64,000 nt of DNA from Marinitoga aeolica (GCF_029910535.1 NZ_CP069362.1:2356001-2420000); one strand, 5' to 3'. Numbered from the stretch's first letter, positions 9,400-19,142 are shown. Numbers and translations: made by a program. Notes: generated from the letters alone by a model not told the origin.

Positions 9400-9786
9400 A
9401 TGATACCAAAAATAAATTTAATTACAATATGGACAGATAACATTGAAAGTATGAAAGATTTTTATTCAAAAACTATGAAATTTGAAATAAAATTAGATTT
9501 AGGAAATTATGTAGAATTTAATAATGATGGTGTTAGATTTGCATTATGTTCAAGAGAAGTTATGCATGAATTTTCTGATGAATATTTGATAAAACCCAAA
9601 GGACAACAGTTTGAATTAGCATTTGAATGTGATAATTTAGATGATTTAAATAAAGAATTTAGTAGAATCATTTCTATGGGAGGTAAATCTATTAGGCCAC
9701 CAGAAAAAATGCCATGGAATCAAATCACTGCATTTTTTGCAGATCCAGATGGAAATATACACGAGTTATTTTTTGAAATAGATTAA
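9400..9786 (+). CDS. VOC-superfamily (glyoxalase-like) protein
   Basis: A 128-residue single-domain protein with the paired beta-alpha-beta-beta-beta layout of the vicinal oxygen chelate fold. Visible landmarks are WTDNIESMKDFYSKTMKF at the start, FELAFECDNLDD in the middle and FFADPDGNIHELFFEID at the end, where the final glutamate is a usual metal ligand. Enzymatic role and substrate are unknown. A good AGGAGG stands before ATG 9400. It ends in a terminator shared with the convergent AlkD-like gene. Confidence 0.82.
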   Translation: MIPKINLITIWTDNIESMKDFYSKTMKFEIKLDLGNYVEFNNDGVRFALCSREVMHEFSDEYLIKPKGQQFELAFECDNLDDLNKEFSRIISMGGKSIRPPEKMPWNQITAFFADPDGNIHELFFEID

Positions 9787-9812
9787 AAAGTTCCCTGTGA
9801 GGGAACTTTTTT
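9785..9812. terminator. Bidirectional terminator
   Basis: AAAAGTTCCC (9786-9795) and GGGAACTTTT (9801-9810) form a perfect stem with A- and T-rich flanks, so it can stop transcription from either side between the two convergent genes. Confidence 0.85.
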
Positions 9813-10509
9813 ACCATGTACCTTTAAGAATTTTTTGCCTTTCTTCTTCAGGAAATTTTTCAATAGCATATCTAAGCATTGTCCTTGGCATATTTTTATA
9901 ATATTTTTTTAAAAACTCCTCTTCAACTTTTTTATCTCTTTTACCAATTTCTCGTAGCATCCATCCAACAGCTTTATGGATTAAATCGTGTTTGTGGTTT
10001 AATAGCATTTCACTTATTTTTAAAGCATCTTCAAAATCATTATTTTTTATAAAATATAATGTAGTTATAATTGCAATTCTTTGTTTCCAAAGATTATCAG
10101 ATTTAGCTAATTCATACAAAATACTTCTGTCTTTATCTTCTAAATAAGGACCTAATAGATATGGTGCTGAGGAATCTACTAAATCCCAATTATTTACTAT
10201 ATCTAAATTTCTTAAATAAACATCAATTACTTCTTCTTTTAGCTTTTTGAAATTAAGAATTAAAATGTATAAAGCAGTTAATCTATGTTCATGATATTTT
10301 GACTGTAAAAGTTTTTCAACATCTTCTAAAGGTAAATTTTTATATTTTTTTGCTATTTTTCTTTGTATAGGAACAGTTAATCCTAAAAATTCATCACCTT
10401 CACCATATCCTCCAGGATGTGTTTGAAAGAACTTATAATTTCCTTTAGCTTTCTTCTCATTATAATTTTCATTCATTTCTTTAATAATCTCTTCTAACAT
10501 ATTGCTCAT
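9811..10509 (-). CDS. AlkD-like DNA alkylation repair protein
   Basis: A 232-residue all-helical HEAT-like repeat protein of the AlkC/AlkD family, which excises alkylated bases without base flipping. Family landmarks include TVPIQRKIAKKYKNL, IVNNWDLVDSSAPYLLG, LWKQRIAIITTLYFI and LIHKAVGWMLREIGKRD. The conserved tryptophans and aspartate of WDLVDSSA and the KAVGWMLRE helix correspond to the DNA-binding cleft of AlkD. GGAGG precedes ATG 10509. Glycosylase activity is inferred from family resemblance. Confidence 0.88.
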   Translation of the reverse strand: MSNMLEEIIKEMNENYNEKKAKGNYKFFQTHPGGYGEGDEFLGLTVPIQRKIAKKYKNLPLEDVEKLLQSKYHEHRLTALYILILNFKKLKEEVIDVYLRNLDIVNNWDLVDSSAPYLLGPYLEDKDRSILYELAKSDNLWKQRIAIITTLYFIKNNDFEDALKISEMLLNHKHDLIHKAVGWMLREIGKRDKKVEEEFLKKYYKNMPRTMLRYAIEKFPEEERQKILKGTW

Positions 10510-10614
10510 AATATTCCTCCAGATTTTATTTTTCTATATTATATCATATAATGTAATTTTAATTTATACTATTAAATGATATAATAATAAAAAATGCAGA
10601 AAGGAGAATTTACT

Positions 10615-11316
10615 ATGGAAAGAAAATTAAGAAACAATTATGATAAATTAGCAGAACATTATGCAAAGGATGTAGATACAAAAGCTTTTAATGCATATTA
10701 CGAAAGGCCAGCAATGATAAATGCAATTGGAAGTGTAAATGATTTAAGAGTATTAGACGCAGGTTGTGGAGCTGGTTTTTATACTGAATGGCTCATAAAT
10801 AATGGAGCAAAAGAAGTTATTGCTATAGATTTTTCAGAGAAAATGGTTGAATCAACTAAAAGGAGAATTGGTGATAAAGCTAAAGTATATGTCGCAAATT
10901 TAAATGAAAAACTTAATTTTGAAGATAGTTATTTTGAGTTAATTATATCCTCTTTAACTTTACATTATGTGAAAGATTTAGATTTTACTTTAAAAGAATT
11001 AAGTAGAATATTGAAACCAAATGGGAAGTTAATATTTTCCATTCATCATCCTATAATGACATATTTATACTTTAGTTTAGAAAATTATTTTGAAGAAATA
11101 TTACTTGAAGATGTAATAAATAAGATTCCGGTATATTTTTATCATAGATCTTTTAATAAAATTTCTAATAGTATATATAATAATAATTTTTTGATTGAAA
11201 AAATCATAGAACCAAAACCTATAAATGAGTTTAAAAAACAAGATAAAAAAAATTTTAATAAATTAAATAAAAAACCACATTTTATTATTTTTAAAACAAT
11301 AAAATATAATAAATAA
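10615..11316 (+). CDS. Class I SAM-dependent methyltransferase
   Basis: The SAM-binding motif LRVLDAGCGAGFYTEWL at about residues 42-58 is followed by VIAIDFSEKMVE, ANLNEKLNF and IISSLTLHYVKDL, the standard order of motifs I to IV in UbiE/Methyltransf_11 proteins. The C-terminal 60 residues are lysine- and asparagine-rich. AAAGGAG selects ATG 10615 over the in-frame ATG at 10594. A TATAAT lies about 40 bases upstream. Substrate unknown. Confidence 0.83.
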   Translation: MERKLRNNYDKLAEHYAKDVDTKAFNAYYERPAMINAIGSVNDLRVLDAGCGAGFYTEWLINNGAKEVIAIDFSEKMVESTKRRIGDKAKVYVANLNEKLNFEDSYFELIISSLTLHYVKDLDFTLKELSRILKPNGKLIFSIHHPIMTYLYFSLENYFEEILLEDVINKIPVYFYHRSFNKISNSIYNNNFLIEKIIEPKPINEFKKQDKKNFNKLNKKPHFIIFKTIKYNK

Positions 11317-11345
11317 AGAACTTCCAATTTTAGGAAGTTCTTTTA
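11315..11345. terminator. Bidirectional terminator
   Basis: AAAGAACTTCC (11315-11325) pairs with GGAAGTTCTTT (11333-11343), with A/T tracts on both sides, between the methyltransferase and the convergent ATPase gene. Confidence 0.85.
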
Positions 11346-11346
11346 T

Positions 11347-12717
11347 TTATTCGAACATAATATTTCCCATATCTCCTGGAGTAAATAAAAATAAGTTATC
11401 ATTTTTCAAATTCAATAAATCTTGAGTAAACCCACTTTTTGAAAAGATTACATATTTTTTATTTATTAAATTAGTTTTTATAAATTCACTTCTTAATTTT
11501 AATTTATCATATACCTCAATACCTACTTTTTTATTAGTCCATTTGCATTCTCCAAATAGAATATTGTTTTTATCTTTTGCAACTATATCAATATCAAATG
11601 ACTCACTTTTTTCATATGGTACTCTTCCCCAAGTTGATCCAATCTCTTCTGGAATAAATCCAAATGTTTCTGGATTTTCAATAATAAACTTTTTTGAAAT
11701 TTCTTCAAATTGGAACCCCATATATATAAAAAAATTATTATATATTTTTTCTAAAGCTTTTTCTGGAGAAAACTCTAATAGAGAGTAATTTTTGTATATA
11801 TTATTGAAATAAAAGTTATAATAATTATCTATAATAGCATATTTCATGTTTTTCTTTTTTTGATACAATAGAGGAGTTTTTTTAGAAATAATTTCATATA
11901 TCTCAGACAACTCTTTTATATATTTAGAGACATTAGTAATAGGTATTCCTGAAATATCTGCTATTTCTGAACTTGTTTTTATATCACCAGCTAATGTTTC
12001 AAGTATAGAAAAATAAGATTTATGTTCTGATCCAAATTCTGAAATCAATATGTTTTTTGCTTCTTCTCTTAAAGGAGAAAAATCATCAAGAAAAATATCA
12101 TATATAAGTTCCTTTAAACTTTTCTTTTTTTCAAATAACCACAAATATTTTGGTATTCCACCTATCATAGCATAAATTTCAAAAGCTTCTATAATATTAT
12201 ATCCAAAATCTTTTAGCATAATTATTGAATCCTTTAATGGGAATTCTTTTATTTTCATAATGTAATCATTTCTTCCATATAATGGCATTTTTTTATCAGT
12301 AAATATTTTTTTCATCATTCCAACATAAGAACCTAATACTATTAATTTAGTATTGTTTTTATTTTCATCCCAGGCATGTTGAAGTGAATATAATATTTCT
12401 TGATTAACTTTGAAAAAATTTTGAAACTCGTCAAATATTACATAATCATATTTCACAAATAAATCTGAAAAAAGATCATACCAATTAGAATATATAGCTT
12501 TTGAAAAAGATAAGCTAAGATCTATAAGTAATGTTTCTTCTTTTTTTACTTCAACAAAATAATATAAAACATTCTTTTTATTTTTAAATACTTCTTTAAT
12601 TAAAGTTGTTTTACCAATTCGTCTTCTTCCATACATTACAACAAATTTTTTATTTTTTTCATTAATAATATTATTTTCAAAAAAATAAATTTCTTTTTTT
12701 CTATTATAAAATTTCAT
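11347..12717 (-). CDS. DUF234-type AAA ATPase (archaeal-type ATPase family), copy 1
   Basis: The N-terminal P-loop domain has Walker A GRRRIGKTTLI and Walker B YVIFDEFQNF, then a winged-helix-like region (SSEIADISGIPITNVSKYIKEL). The C-terminal DUF234 region contains the nuclease-like FDIDIVAKDKNNILFGECKW, with the D...E-x-K pattern of restriction-endonuclease folds. At 456 residues it has the typical family length. These ATPases are frequent in archaea and thermophilic bacteria and are suspected mobile or toxin-like genes; the role is unproven. GAGGTGA precedes ATG 12717, and a dyad operator lies directly upstream. Confidence 0.85.
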   Translation of the reverse strand: MKFYNRKKEIYFFENNIINEKNKKFVVMYGRRRIGKTTLIKEVFKNKKNVLYYFVEVKKEETLLIDLSLSFSKAIYSNWYDLFSDLFVKYDYVIFDEFQNFFKVNQEILYSLQHAWDENKNNTKLIVLGSYVGMMKKIFTDKKMPLYGRNDYIMKIKEFPLKDSIIMLKDFGYNIIEAFEIYAMIGGIPKYLWLFEKKKSLKELIYDIFLDDFSPLREEAKNILISEFGSEHKSYFSILETLAGDIKTSSEIADISGIPITNVSKYIKELSEIYEIISKKTPLLYQKKKNMKYAIIDNYYNFYFNNIYKNYSLLEFSPEKALEKIYNNFFIYMGFQFEEISKKFIIENPETFGFIPEEIGSTWGRVPYEKSESFDIDIVAKDKNNILFGECKWTNKKVGIEVYDKLKLRSEFIKTNLINKKYVIFSKSGFTQDLLNLKNDNLFLFTPGDMGNIMFE

Positions 12718-12732
12718 AATATCACCTCAAAA

Positions 12733-12782
12733 ATTATACTATCCAGTATTATACCAATCAGTATTATACTGGACAGTATAAT
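12733..12782. promoter_or_regulatory. Large inverted repeat upstream of DUF234 ATPase copy 1
   Basis: A 22-bp segment at 12733-12754 and its near-perfect inverse at 12761-12782 (two mismatches) surround a six-base spacer. The core CAGTATTATAC also recurs as a direct repeat. The position directly before the start codon suggests an operator, possibly autoregulatory. Confidence 0.6.
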
Positions 12783-12818
12783 TATATACTTAATTATTAT
12801 AAATGTCAATATATGGAA

Positions 12819-14186
12819 TTAATCTTTTATTATTTCACTTAATGTATTTAAATCTATTAGTTTAATATTCTTAGACTCGCTAATATTTTCAAATCCTGAT
12901 TTTGAGAATAAATAATATATTATTTCTTTGGGTTCAAATTTGATTTCATCAAGCATTTTATAGGTCTTTAATTGTAATTTCTGGAGTACTCTATCATCAA
13001 CTTTTTTATTAGTATATTTACATTCACCAACAATTAATTTTTCTTCATGTATTGCTACTAAATCTATTTCAATATCTTTATCCCACCATTTTCCTATAAT
13101 TTGAGGAGATTCAATTCTTTCTACATACTGTTTAGCTATTTTTTCAAAGGTGAAAGATATATACATACTTTTTTCGCTATTAATTTTATTTAATATCTTT
13201 TCACCGTGTTCTCTATATATTAGATCAATATTAGGATATATATATTTAAAATAAAATCTAATATATTCATCATCAATATAATATAAAGGCTTTTTCTTCG
13301 CTTTTTTTATAGAAAAAGGTAACTCTTTTTTTATTAGCTCAATTTCAAGAAGCTTTGATAAATAAGTGGATATTTTTCTGTTTTCAACGCCACTAAAATT
13401 GGAAATTTCATTAGGAGTTGTCTTTCCATCCGCAATAGCTTTCATTATAGAAAAATAATTTGATGGATCTTTTTTGAATTCTTCCATTGTTAAAAACTTA
13501 CCTTCTTCTACTAAAAATTCTCCAGGAGTAAAGATTTTATTTTTTAATGCATTGTTAGAATTATTGTATTCTACAAATTCATTTAAATATAATGGAATAC
13601 CTCCTGTGATGCTATAAATAAATATTTTGTCTTCAATAGAATAATTTAATAGGAATTTTGCAGAATCAAAAAAATCCATAGGCATAATCTTATATTGACC
13701 TGTTCTTCTTCCGTATAATGGACTATTATGTTCTAAAGCGATCTTTTCCATCATACCACTATAAGAACCACATAATATTATATTTATATTCTTTTTACTA
13801 AATTCTAAATCCCACCATCTTTGAAAAATTGAAATAAATGCAGGGTCTTGTTGAGGAATATATTGAAATTCATCAAAAATTATAGCATCATATTTTTTTT
13901 GCATTAATAACGCTTTTAATAATCCAAAAAAATCATCCCAAGATGTAACTTTTATATTTGTGGGCAAGGTACCCATTTCAGATATTATCATTTTTGAAAA
14001 TCTATCTATTAAATGTAATGTATTAGAAAGATCAGCAGTAAAAAAAAGAACATTTTTAAATGTATTTTCTAATAAGAATGTTTTTCCAACTCTTCTCCTA
14101 CCATATATTACTATTAATTCACTTTTATTAGTCTTTGCTTTTTTTAATAAGAATTCTTTTTCTTTTTTTCTATTAATCATTTTCAT
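12819..14186 (-). CDS. DUF234-type AAA ATPase, copy 2
   Basis: A paralogue of the preceding ATPase, 455 residues. It has Walker A GRRRVGKTFLLE, Walker B AIIFDEFQYIPQ and the arginine-rich LYGRRTGQYKI segment. A winged-helix-like region follows (TPNEISNFSGVENRKISTY), then the DUF234 nuclease-like core IEIDLVAIHEEKLIVGECKYT. The two copies are clearly diverged, so this is not a recent duplication. GGAGG precedes ATG 14186. A different dyad operator stands upstream, implying separate control of the two genes. Confidence 0.85.
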   Translation of the reverse strand: MKMINRKKEKEFLLKKAKTNKSELIVIYGRRRVGKTFLLENTFKNVLFFTADLSNTLHLIDRFSKMIISEMGTLPTNIKVTSWDDFFGLLKALLMQKKYDAIIFDEFQYIPQQDPAFISIFQRWWDLEFSKKNINIILCGSYSGMMEKIALEHNSPLYGRRTGQYKIMPMDFFDSAKFLLNYSIEDKIFIYSITGGIPLYLNEFVEYNNSNNALKNKIFTPGEFLVEEGKFLTMEEFKKDPSNYFSIMKAIADGKTTPNEISNFSGVENRKISTYLSKLLEIELIKKELPFSIKKAKKKPLYYIDDEYIRFYFKYIYPNIDLIYREHGEKILNKINSEKSMYISFTFEKIAKQYVERIESPQIIGKWWDKDIEIDLVAIHEEKLIVGECKYTNKKVDDRVLQKLQLKTYKMLDEIKFEPKEIIYYLFSKSGFENISESKNIKLIDLNTLSEIIKD

Positions 14187-14216
14187 ATTATTACCTCCAA
14201 AAATACAAAGATAAAT

Positions 14217-14254
14217 TTTGCAAAGTTATATTTAGCAAAGATAACTTTTGCAAA
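14217..14254. promoter_or_regulatory. Inverted repeat upstream of DUF234 ATPase copy 2
   Basis: TTTTGCAAAGTTAT (14217-14230) is repeated in inverse form by ATAACTTTTGCAAA (14241-14254). The repeat lies just before the ATPase ribosome binding site and does not resemble the operator of copy 1. Confidence 0.55.
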
Positions 14255-14514
14255 TTTCAATTATATTATATCATATATAAGAAAAAAATAAAAATAGAGA
14301 TTAATTTAAAAGATAAAACAACTCTTTAAGCTTAAGGTTTTTGTTAAATGTTACGTAATATTTAAGTAATTTATTCTTAAAAAGAATTAGGCGATATAAG
14401 GGGTTTATAATGTTTTTGATGATAAATTAATCGTATTTGATATTTTCTTTTTATTATAAGCGATTTTTTTAGTTTGATAAAAAATATCCTAAATTAATAA
14501 AAATTGTTTTATGT

Positions 14515-14550
14515 CTTAACTTCGGTAAATCAAAATTTACCGAAGTTAAG
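14515..14550. repeat. Perfect 16-bp hairpin, related copy at 15101-15132
   Basis: CTTAACTTCGGTAAAT and its exact inverse are separated by four bases. About 50 bases downstream (AAGCCTTTAATAATGCACAAAATAG) resemble the sequence after the second hairpin. There is no gene end nearby to terminate, so it looks like a dispersed palindromic element or a remnant. Confidence 0.55.
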
Positions 14551-15100
14551 AAAAAGCCTTTAATAATGCACAAAATAGCTATTTTATGAGTATTTTTGCT
14601 ATATTTATTAATTGTTTTTGAGATATAATGTTTGTCATTTCTCCACAAGGACATCTTTTATTTCTTTAATTATTATATATTGTATAATTTATATATAATG
14701 TATATTATTAAATAAAATATATAATAAGAACAATATGGATTTACTTAATGGGATATTAAATTTATAATGTAATATGAAATATATAACACATACTATAATA
14801 TAAATCATAATATGCAAATGATATGTGATATTTCGATGTATATGTTTCGTATATGGATATATAAATTAAAAATAACAATATACAATATAATATATATTTT
14901 ATATGGATATATAAATAAAAATTCAAATAGAAAATTAAACTACATAATTGAAATGATATATACATTATATATGATATATACAATGTATAATATAGTCTGT
15001 ATTAAATATTTCAAAACTTTTATATGAGTTGATAGTAAATAAAGTAAATATCTTTATTTTTATCAAAAACCTTATGAATAAACGTTTTAAGAATATCTCT
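14551..15100. other. Gene-free, extremely AT-rich stretch
   Basis: About 550 bases between the two related hairpins consist mostly of ATATA-type sequence, with a directly repeated ATATGGATATATAAAT. Short open frames on both strands are low-complexity and lack ribosome binding sites, so I see no gene here. It may be a decayed insertion. Confidence 0.5.
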
Positions 15101-15132
15101 TTACTTCGGTAAAGAATGATTTACTGAAGTTA
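15101..15132. repeat. Second, imperfect copy of the hairpin at 14515-14550
   Basis: TTACTTCGGTAAA and TTTACTGAAGTTA pair with two imperfect positions, and the downstream CTTAATATTGCATAAATAG resembles the flank of the first copy. Confidence 0.5.
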
Positions 15133-15168
15133 GACTGCTTAATATTGCATAAATAGACGTTTATATAA

Positions 15169-15208
15169 AAAATTCTCTTCCTGAAAAAATATCAGGAAGA
15201 GATTTTTC
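15169..15208 (-). terminator. Terminator at the end of RiPP operon A
   Basis: TCTCTTCCTGA (15174-15184) pairs with TCAGGAAGAGA (15192-15202). On the minus strand a T-rich run follows, which fits termination after the ABC genes and the adjacent remnant. Confidence 0.75.
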
Positions 15209-15277
15209 ATTTATTCTTTATATACATTGTTAAGACTTTTACATAAAAATTGCATGTTACGATTTTTTACTAAATAA

Positions 15278-15544
15278 TCACCCAATATTTTCTTCTAGTT
15301 GCTTTGCAGCAATTATACCACTTCTTAATACATCCCATATACCCATTGCAGAATACAGCTGCATTTTTATTAAGAAAAAAATATTTACCATAGCATATAA
15401 TGTTCCTGCATCACCAAGTTTAACTCCTCTATAAATAATAAAAAGATAAAATATTGCTGATAACAAATTCCTTGAAATATTAGATAACAATTGATCTATT
15501 AAATATACTTTTTTCGCCTGTTCCAGAAATTTTTTGTATATTTT
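15278..15544 (-). pseudogene. Fragment of an ABC exporter transmembrane domain
   Basis: The open segment of about 88 codons reads YKKFLEQAKKVYLIDQLL, then IYRGVKLGDAGTLYAMVN and ends shortly after GIIAAKQLEENIG. This is the transmembrane helix 5-6 region of a type-1 ABC exporter, cut before the ATP-binding domain; its upstream end is a stop codon at 15545-15547. It lies just after the complete exporter pair of operon A, so it is probably the relic of a third exporter gene or of an older copy. Confidence 0.7.
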
Positions 15545-15573
15545 TCATAGTTCTTCATTTCAAAATAAATTTT

Positions 15574-17379
15574 TTATTTATTCTTTATATATAATTCCGA
15601 TTGAGCATACCATAAATTTCTATAATATTCTGACCTATTAATCAACTCTTTATGAGTTCCTATATCAATTATTTTTCCATTATCCATAATCACTATCTTA
15701 TTACAATACTTTATAGAAGCTAATCTATGTGTTATTATTATTGCTATTTTTCCTTTGCTTATTTCTTCAAATTTTTCGTATAATTCATTTTCAGCTATCG
15801 GATCGAGTGCTGCTGTTGGTTCGTCGAGTATTATAATATCATAATCTTTAAAAATTCCTCTTCCTATTGCTACTTTTTGCCATTGACCACCTGAAAGTTC
15901 TACACCATCAAATTCCTTTGATAATATTGTATTTATGCCATTAATAAATTTTTTATTATTATAATTTATTCCTGCATAATTCAATGTATCTTTTATTTTT
16001 TCTTCATTATTTTCATTTTTCATATCACTAACAGATATATTTTCTTTCAAAGAAATCTTATATTTATTAAAATTCTGAAATACAGCAGTTCCTCTTCTTC
16101 TTATTGAATCTAAAGATAACAAAGAAGAAGCTATTCCATTATAATATATTTCTCCCCTTTGAGGACTATATAATCCCAATATTAATTTTGATAACGTTGT
16201 TTTTCCAGCCCCATTTTTACCTATAATTGCTATTCTATCTCCTTTTTCTATTTTTAAATTAATATTCTCAATTGCCATTTTCCCTGATGGATACATAAAA
16301 AATATATTTTTTAATTCTATATTTGATATTTCATCTATAGCATTTTTCCTATTTTTCAATTTTTCGTCATAATTTAAAAAGTTTATATATTTTTTTACTT
16401 TTACAAATATTTCTACAGCATTTTGCAGCCTATATTCAAATATTTCTTCAAACAATCCAAATAAATTTGAGATAGATGCATATACAGCTGCGAATGCTCC
16501 AACCGTTATTTTATTATTTATTATTAAATATATACTCAACCCTAAAATGCTCATATACCCAATTATATTTATTAATTTTGATAAGGCTTCTATTTTATTT
16601 AACTTTCTTTGATAGATCAATTTTAAATCATAATAATTATAGTTAGTTTTTTTAAATAGATTAATTATATATTTGGTTGCTCCTAATGTACGTGTTTCCT
16701 TTAAATAATTTTTATTTTTTATATATGATGAATATATTTCTTTTTCTCTTCTCAAAGGGGCATGTGTTTCTTCAAGTTTTTCATAATACTTTTTCTTTAT
16801 AATTTGTGAAATTATTGTTGGGACAAATATAAATAATATACTTATACCTAATAAAGGATTTAAGGATATCATGTATAGCTCTATAAATATATAATATGGA
16901 ATATACAAAAATAATATATCCATTATTATATTTAATAAACCCCTTACTGATTTAGCACCGATTATTGCAGAATTAATTATATTTCTATTATATGGAACAT
17001 TAAAATAATTTGGTGAAATTTTTGAAATTTTTAAATTTAAGTTTTTTAATACAGTTTTTAATGTGATATCATGATAATATTCTCCAAAATACTCTGATAT
17101 TCCACTTGAAACTTCTGATAGTATAGCAAAAAACATCAAATATATAAGATTTAATAATATCATTTTGTATTCACTATTATTATTAAAGTATTTAATAGCA
17201 TTATCGAACACCTTTTGCATTTGAACTGTAACCATGCCTAAAGATATCGCATCAACTATTGAAAACATGTATTGCAAAAAAAATCTTATAGGAGATATTT
17301 TAGCAATATCAATAAATACATTGAATAGTTTTGTTGTATTATTCACCATACCATCTTCTTTGTTTTTCGAACATTTCAT
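15574..17379 (-). CDS. ABC exporter, membrane-ATPase half-transporter 2 of RiPP operon A
   Basis: A type-1 exporter of about 601 residues. The transmembrane domain with six helices spans roughly residues 20-330. The ATPase domain has Walker A GKNGAGKTT, signature ELSGGQWQK, Walker B IIILDEPTAALD and switch THRLAS. The LSGGQWQ signature is common in peptide and lantibiotic exporters. There is no C39 leader peptidase domain. ATG 17379 has AGAAGG upstream and overlaps the preceding exporter by 41 bases; ATG 17349 is the alternative. It probably pairs with the upstream half to export peptide A. Confidence 0.87.
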   Translation of the reverse strand: MKCSKNKEDGMVNNTTKLFNVFIDIAKISPIRFFLQYMFSIVDAISLGMVTVQMQKVFDNAIKYFNNNSEYKMILLNLIYLMFFAILSEVSSGISEYFGEYYHDITLKTVLKNLNLKISKISPNYFNVPYNRNIINSAIIGAKSVRGLLNIIMDILFLYIPYYIFIELYMISLNPLLGISILFIFVPTIISQIIKKKYYEKLEETHAPLRREKEIYSSYIKNKNYLKETRTLGATKYIINLFKKTNYNYYDLKLIYQRKLNKIEALSKLINIIGYMSILGLSIYLIINNKITVGAFAAVYASISNLFGLFEEIFEYRLQNAVEIFVKVKKYINFLNYDEKLKNRKNAIDEISNIELKNIFFMYPSGKMAIENINLKIEKGDRIAIIGKNGAGKTTLSKLILGLYSPQRGEIYYNGIASSLLSLDSIRRRGTAVFQNFNKYKISLKENISVSDMKNENNEEKIKDTLNYAGINYNNKKFINGINTILSKEFDGVELSGGQWQKVAIGRGIFKDYDIIILDEPTAALDPIAENELYEKFEEISKGKIAIIITHRLASIKYCNKIVIMDNGKIIDIGTHKELINRSEYYRNLWYAQSELYIKNK

Positions 17380-19120
17380 AATATACACCTTCTTTTCTAA
17401 TTAAATCATCATGAGTTCCCCTTTCGATGATTTTTCCATTTGAAAAAACTATTATTTCGTCTGCATATCTTATTCCACCTAGTCTATGTGTAATTAAAAT
17501 CTTTATCGATTTATATGGTACAGAAAAAAATCTTTCAAATATTTCTCTTTCTGCTATGGGATCAAGTGCCGATGTTGGTTCATCAAATATTTGTATTGGA
17601 GCATCTCTATATAAAGCTCTTGCCATAATTACTTTTTGCCACTGACCTTCTGATAAGTTATAACCTTTCCCATTAATGTATCCCAGTTTAGTTTTTTCTT
17701 TTTCTGGTAATTTTTTCATTATTTTATCTACACCAGTTAAATGAATTATATTATTATATAGTTCATTATTATTCTTTTTTACATCTCCTATTTTTATATT
17801 TTCCTCTAAAGTTAAAGGATATTTTGTATAGTCTTGATAAACAATAGAAAAATATTTATACCATTCTTCTATATTTGTGTTTTTTTGCTTTTTATTGTTA
17901 ATGTATATTTCACCTTCGTATTCTTCATATAGTCCGAGTAATAATTTTATTATTGTTGTTTTTCCTGCTCCATTTTCCCCTACAAACGCATATGTTTTTC
18001 CTTTTTCTAACTTAATATTAATATTATTTAATATCCATTTATTTGAGTTTGGATATTTAAATGACACATTTTTAAATTCTATTGCTTTTATATCTTTAAT
18101 ATTTTTCGTTTTTAAATATATATCTTTTTCTATCTCTGGTAATTTTATATACTTTTGATAATCTTTTATATAATTTATACGTCTTACTAAATCCTTTACT
18201 ATATTTGAAAATGTCCAGGACATTGGATGTATTAAATTAAATACAGCACCTGTTATACTTATAAACATTCCTGAGCTTATTTTGCCAGATTTTAAAACGA
18301 ATAATAAACTTGCCGAAATACCAAAAGCTAATACAGCCATTAATATACTTAATATTTTTACTCTTGCAATATTTTTCATTGTTGCTTTAATATCTATTCT
18401 TCTAGCTTTTTCATATAAATTTTCAAATTTTTTTGCTATATTATCGCCATAATCGAATAATACTCTTTCATCTGCCATTTCACCCGTATTTAACATTAAA
18501 TCATAAACTTTTGCTTTACGAAAATACTTCATAGATTCTGTATATGATTCATATTCGCGTTCTCCACTATAATAACCTATTATCGCCATTAGTATTAATA
18601 ATATAAGCACTATGGTTCCTATTAGTATGCTACTTTTTATTATTATTGCTGATATTGATAATATTTCTACTATTATTTTTATAAATGCACTTATTTCATT
18701 TAATCCAATTGTTATTGCATTTTCAGAATTATCATATATTCTTTCAATTAATTCATAATTTTCATGATTTTCTAATATGTCATATCTTAGTTTTGCATTT
18801 TTCTTTAAAATATCTTTTTCAAATTGATTATCTACTTTTTTAGATATTCTGATATAAATTTGTTTTGATATAAGATTTATAAAATAATTTATTAAGAACA
18901 TCATAAAAAACAAAAAAGATATTAATATGAATTTTTTATCTATGGTTTTATTATTAATAAAAATTTGAACAGCATCAATAAATAATGCTGTAATTATTAT
19001 TCTTATCCATGGCATAGCATAGCTCAATGTTTCTATAATAAAATATCCTATTGATAATAATGGTGATTTTTTAAAAGAGTATATTATAATGTATTTAAAT
19101 AATAATTTTATATTTTCCAT
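17339..19120 (-). CDS. ABC exporter, membrane-ATPase half-transporter 1 of RiPP operon A
   Basis: A type-1 ABC exporter of 593 residues. Six membrane helices occupy about residues 10-330. The ATPase domain has Walker A GENGAGKTT, a slightly altered signature NLSEGQWQK, Walker B IQIFDEPTSALD and THRLGG. LSEGQ instead of LSGGQ suggests one degenerate site in a heterodimer with the next gene. AAAGGA precedes ATG 19120, and a hairpin separates it from the precursor peptide gene upstream, so exporter mRNA may be attenuated relative to precursor mRNA. Confidence 0.87.
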   Translation of the reverse strand: MENIKLLFKYIIIYSFKKSPLLSIGYFIIETLSYAMPWIRIIITALFIDAVQIFINNKTIDKKFILISFLFFMMFLINYFINLISKQIYIRISKKVDNQFEKDILKKNAKLRYDILENHENYELIERIYDNSENAITIGLNEISAFIKIIVEILSISAIIIKSSILIGTIVLILLILMAIIGYYSGEREYESYTESMKYFRKAKVYDLMLNTGEMADERVLFDYGDNIAKKFENLYEKARRIDIKATMKNIARVKILSILMAVLAFGISASLLFVLKSGKISSGMFISITGAVFNLIHPMSWTFSNIVKDLVRRINYIKDYQKYIKLPEIEKDIYLKTKNIKDIKAIEFKNVSFKYPNSNKWILNNINIKLEKGKTYAFVGENGAGKTTIIKLLLGLYEEYEGEIYINNKKQKNTNIEEWYKYFSIVYQDYTKYPLTLEENIKIGDVKKNNNELYNNIIHLTGVDKIMKKLPEKEKTKLGYINGKGYNLSEGQWQKVIMARALYRDAPIQIFDEPTSALDPIAEREIFERFFSVPYKSIKILITHRLGGIRYADEIIVFSNGKIIERGTHDDLIRKEGVYYEMFEKQRRWYGE

Positions 19121-19142
19121 TTTTATATTCCTTTATAAAACT

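Noticed and set aside
14762-15027. Overlapping 70-residue frames on both strands
   Set aside because: They are Tyr/Ile/Met-rich translations of ATATA sequence without ribosome binding sites.
15574-19120. Exporters of operon A as peptidase-containing lantibiotic transporters
   Set aside because: The N-termini go straight into membrane helices; no C39 Cys-His-Asp motifs are seen.
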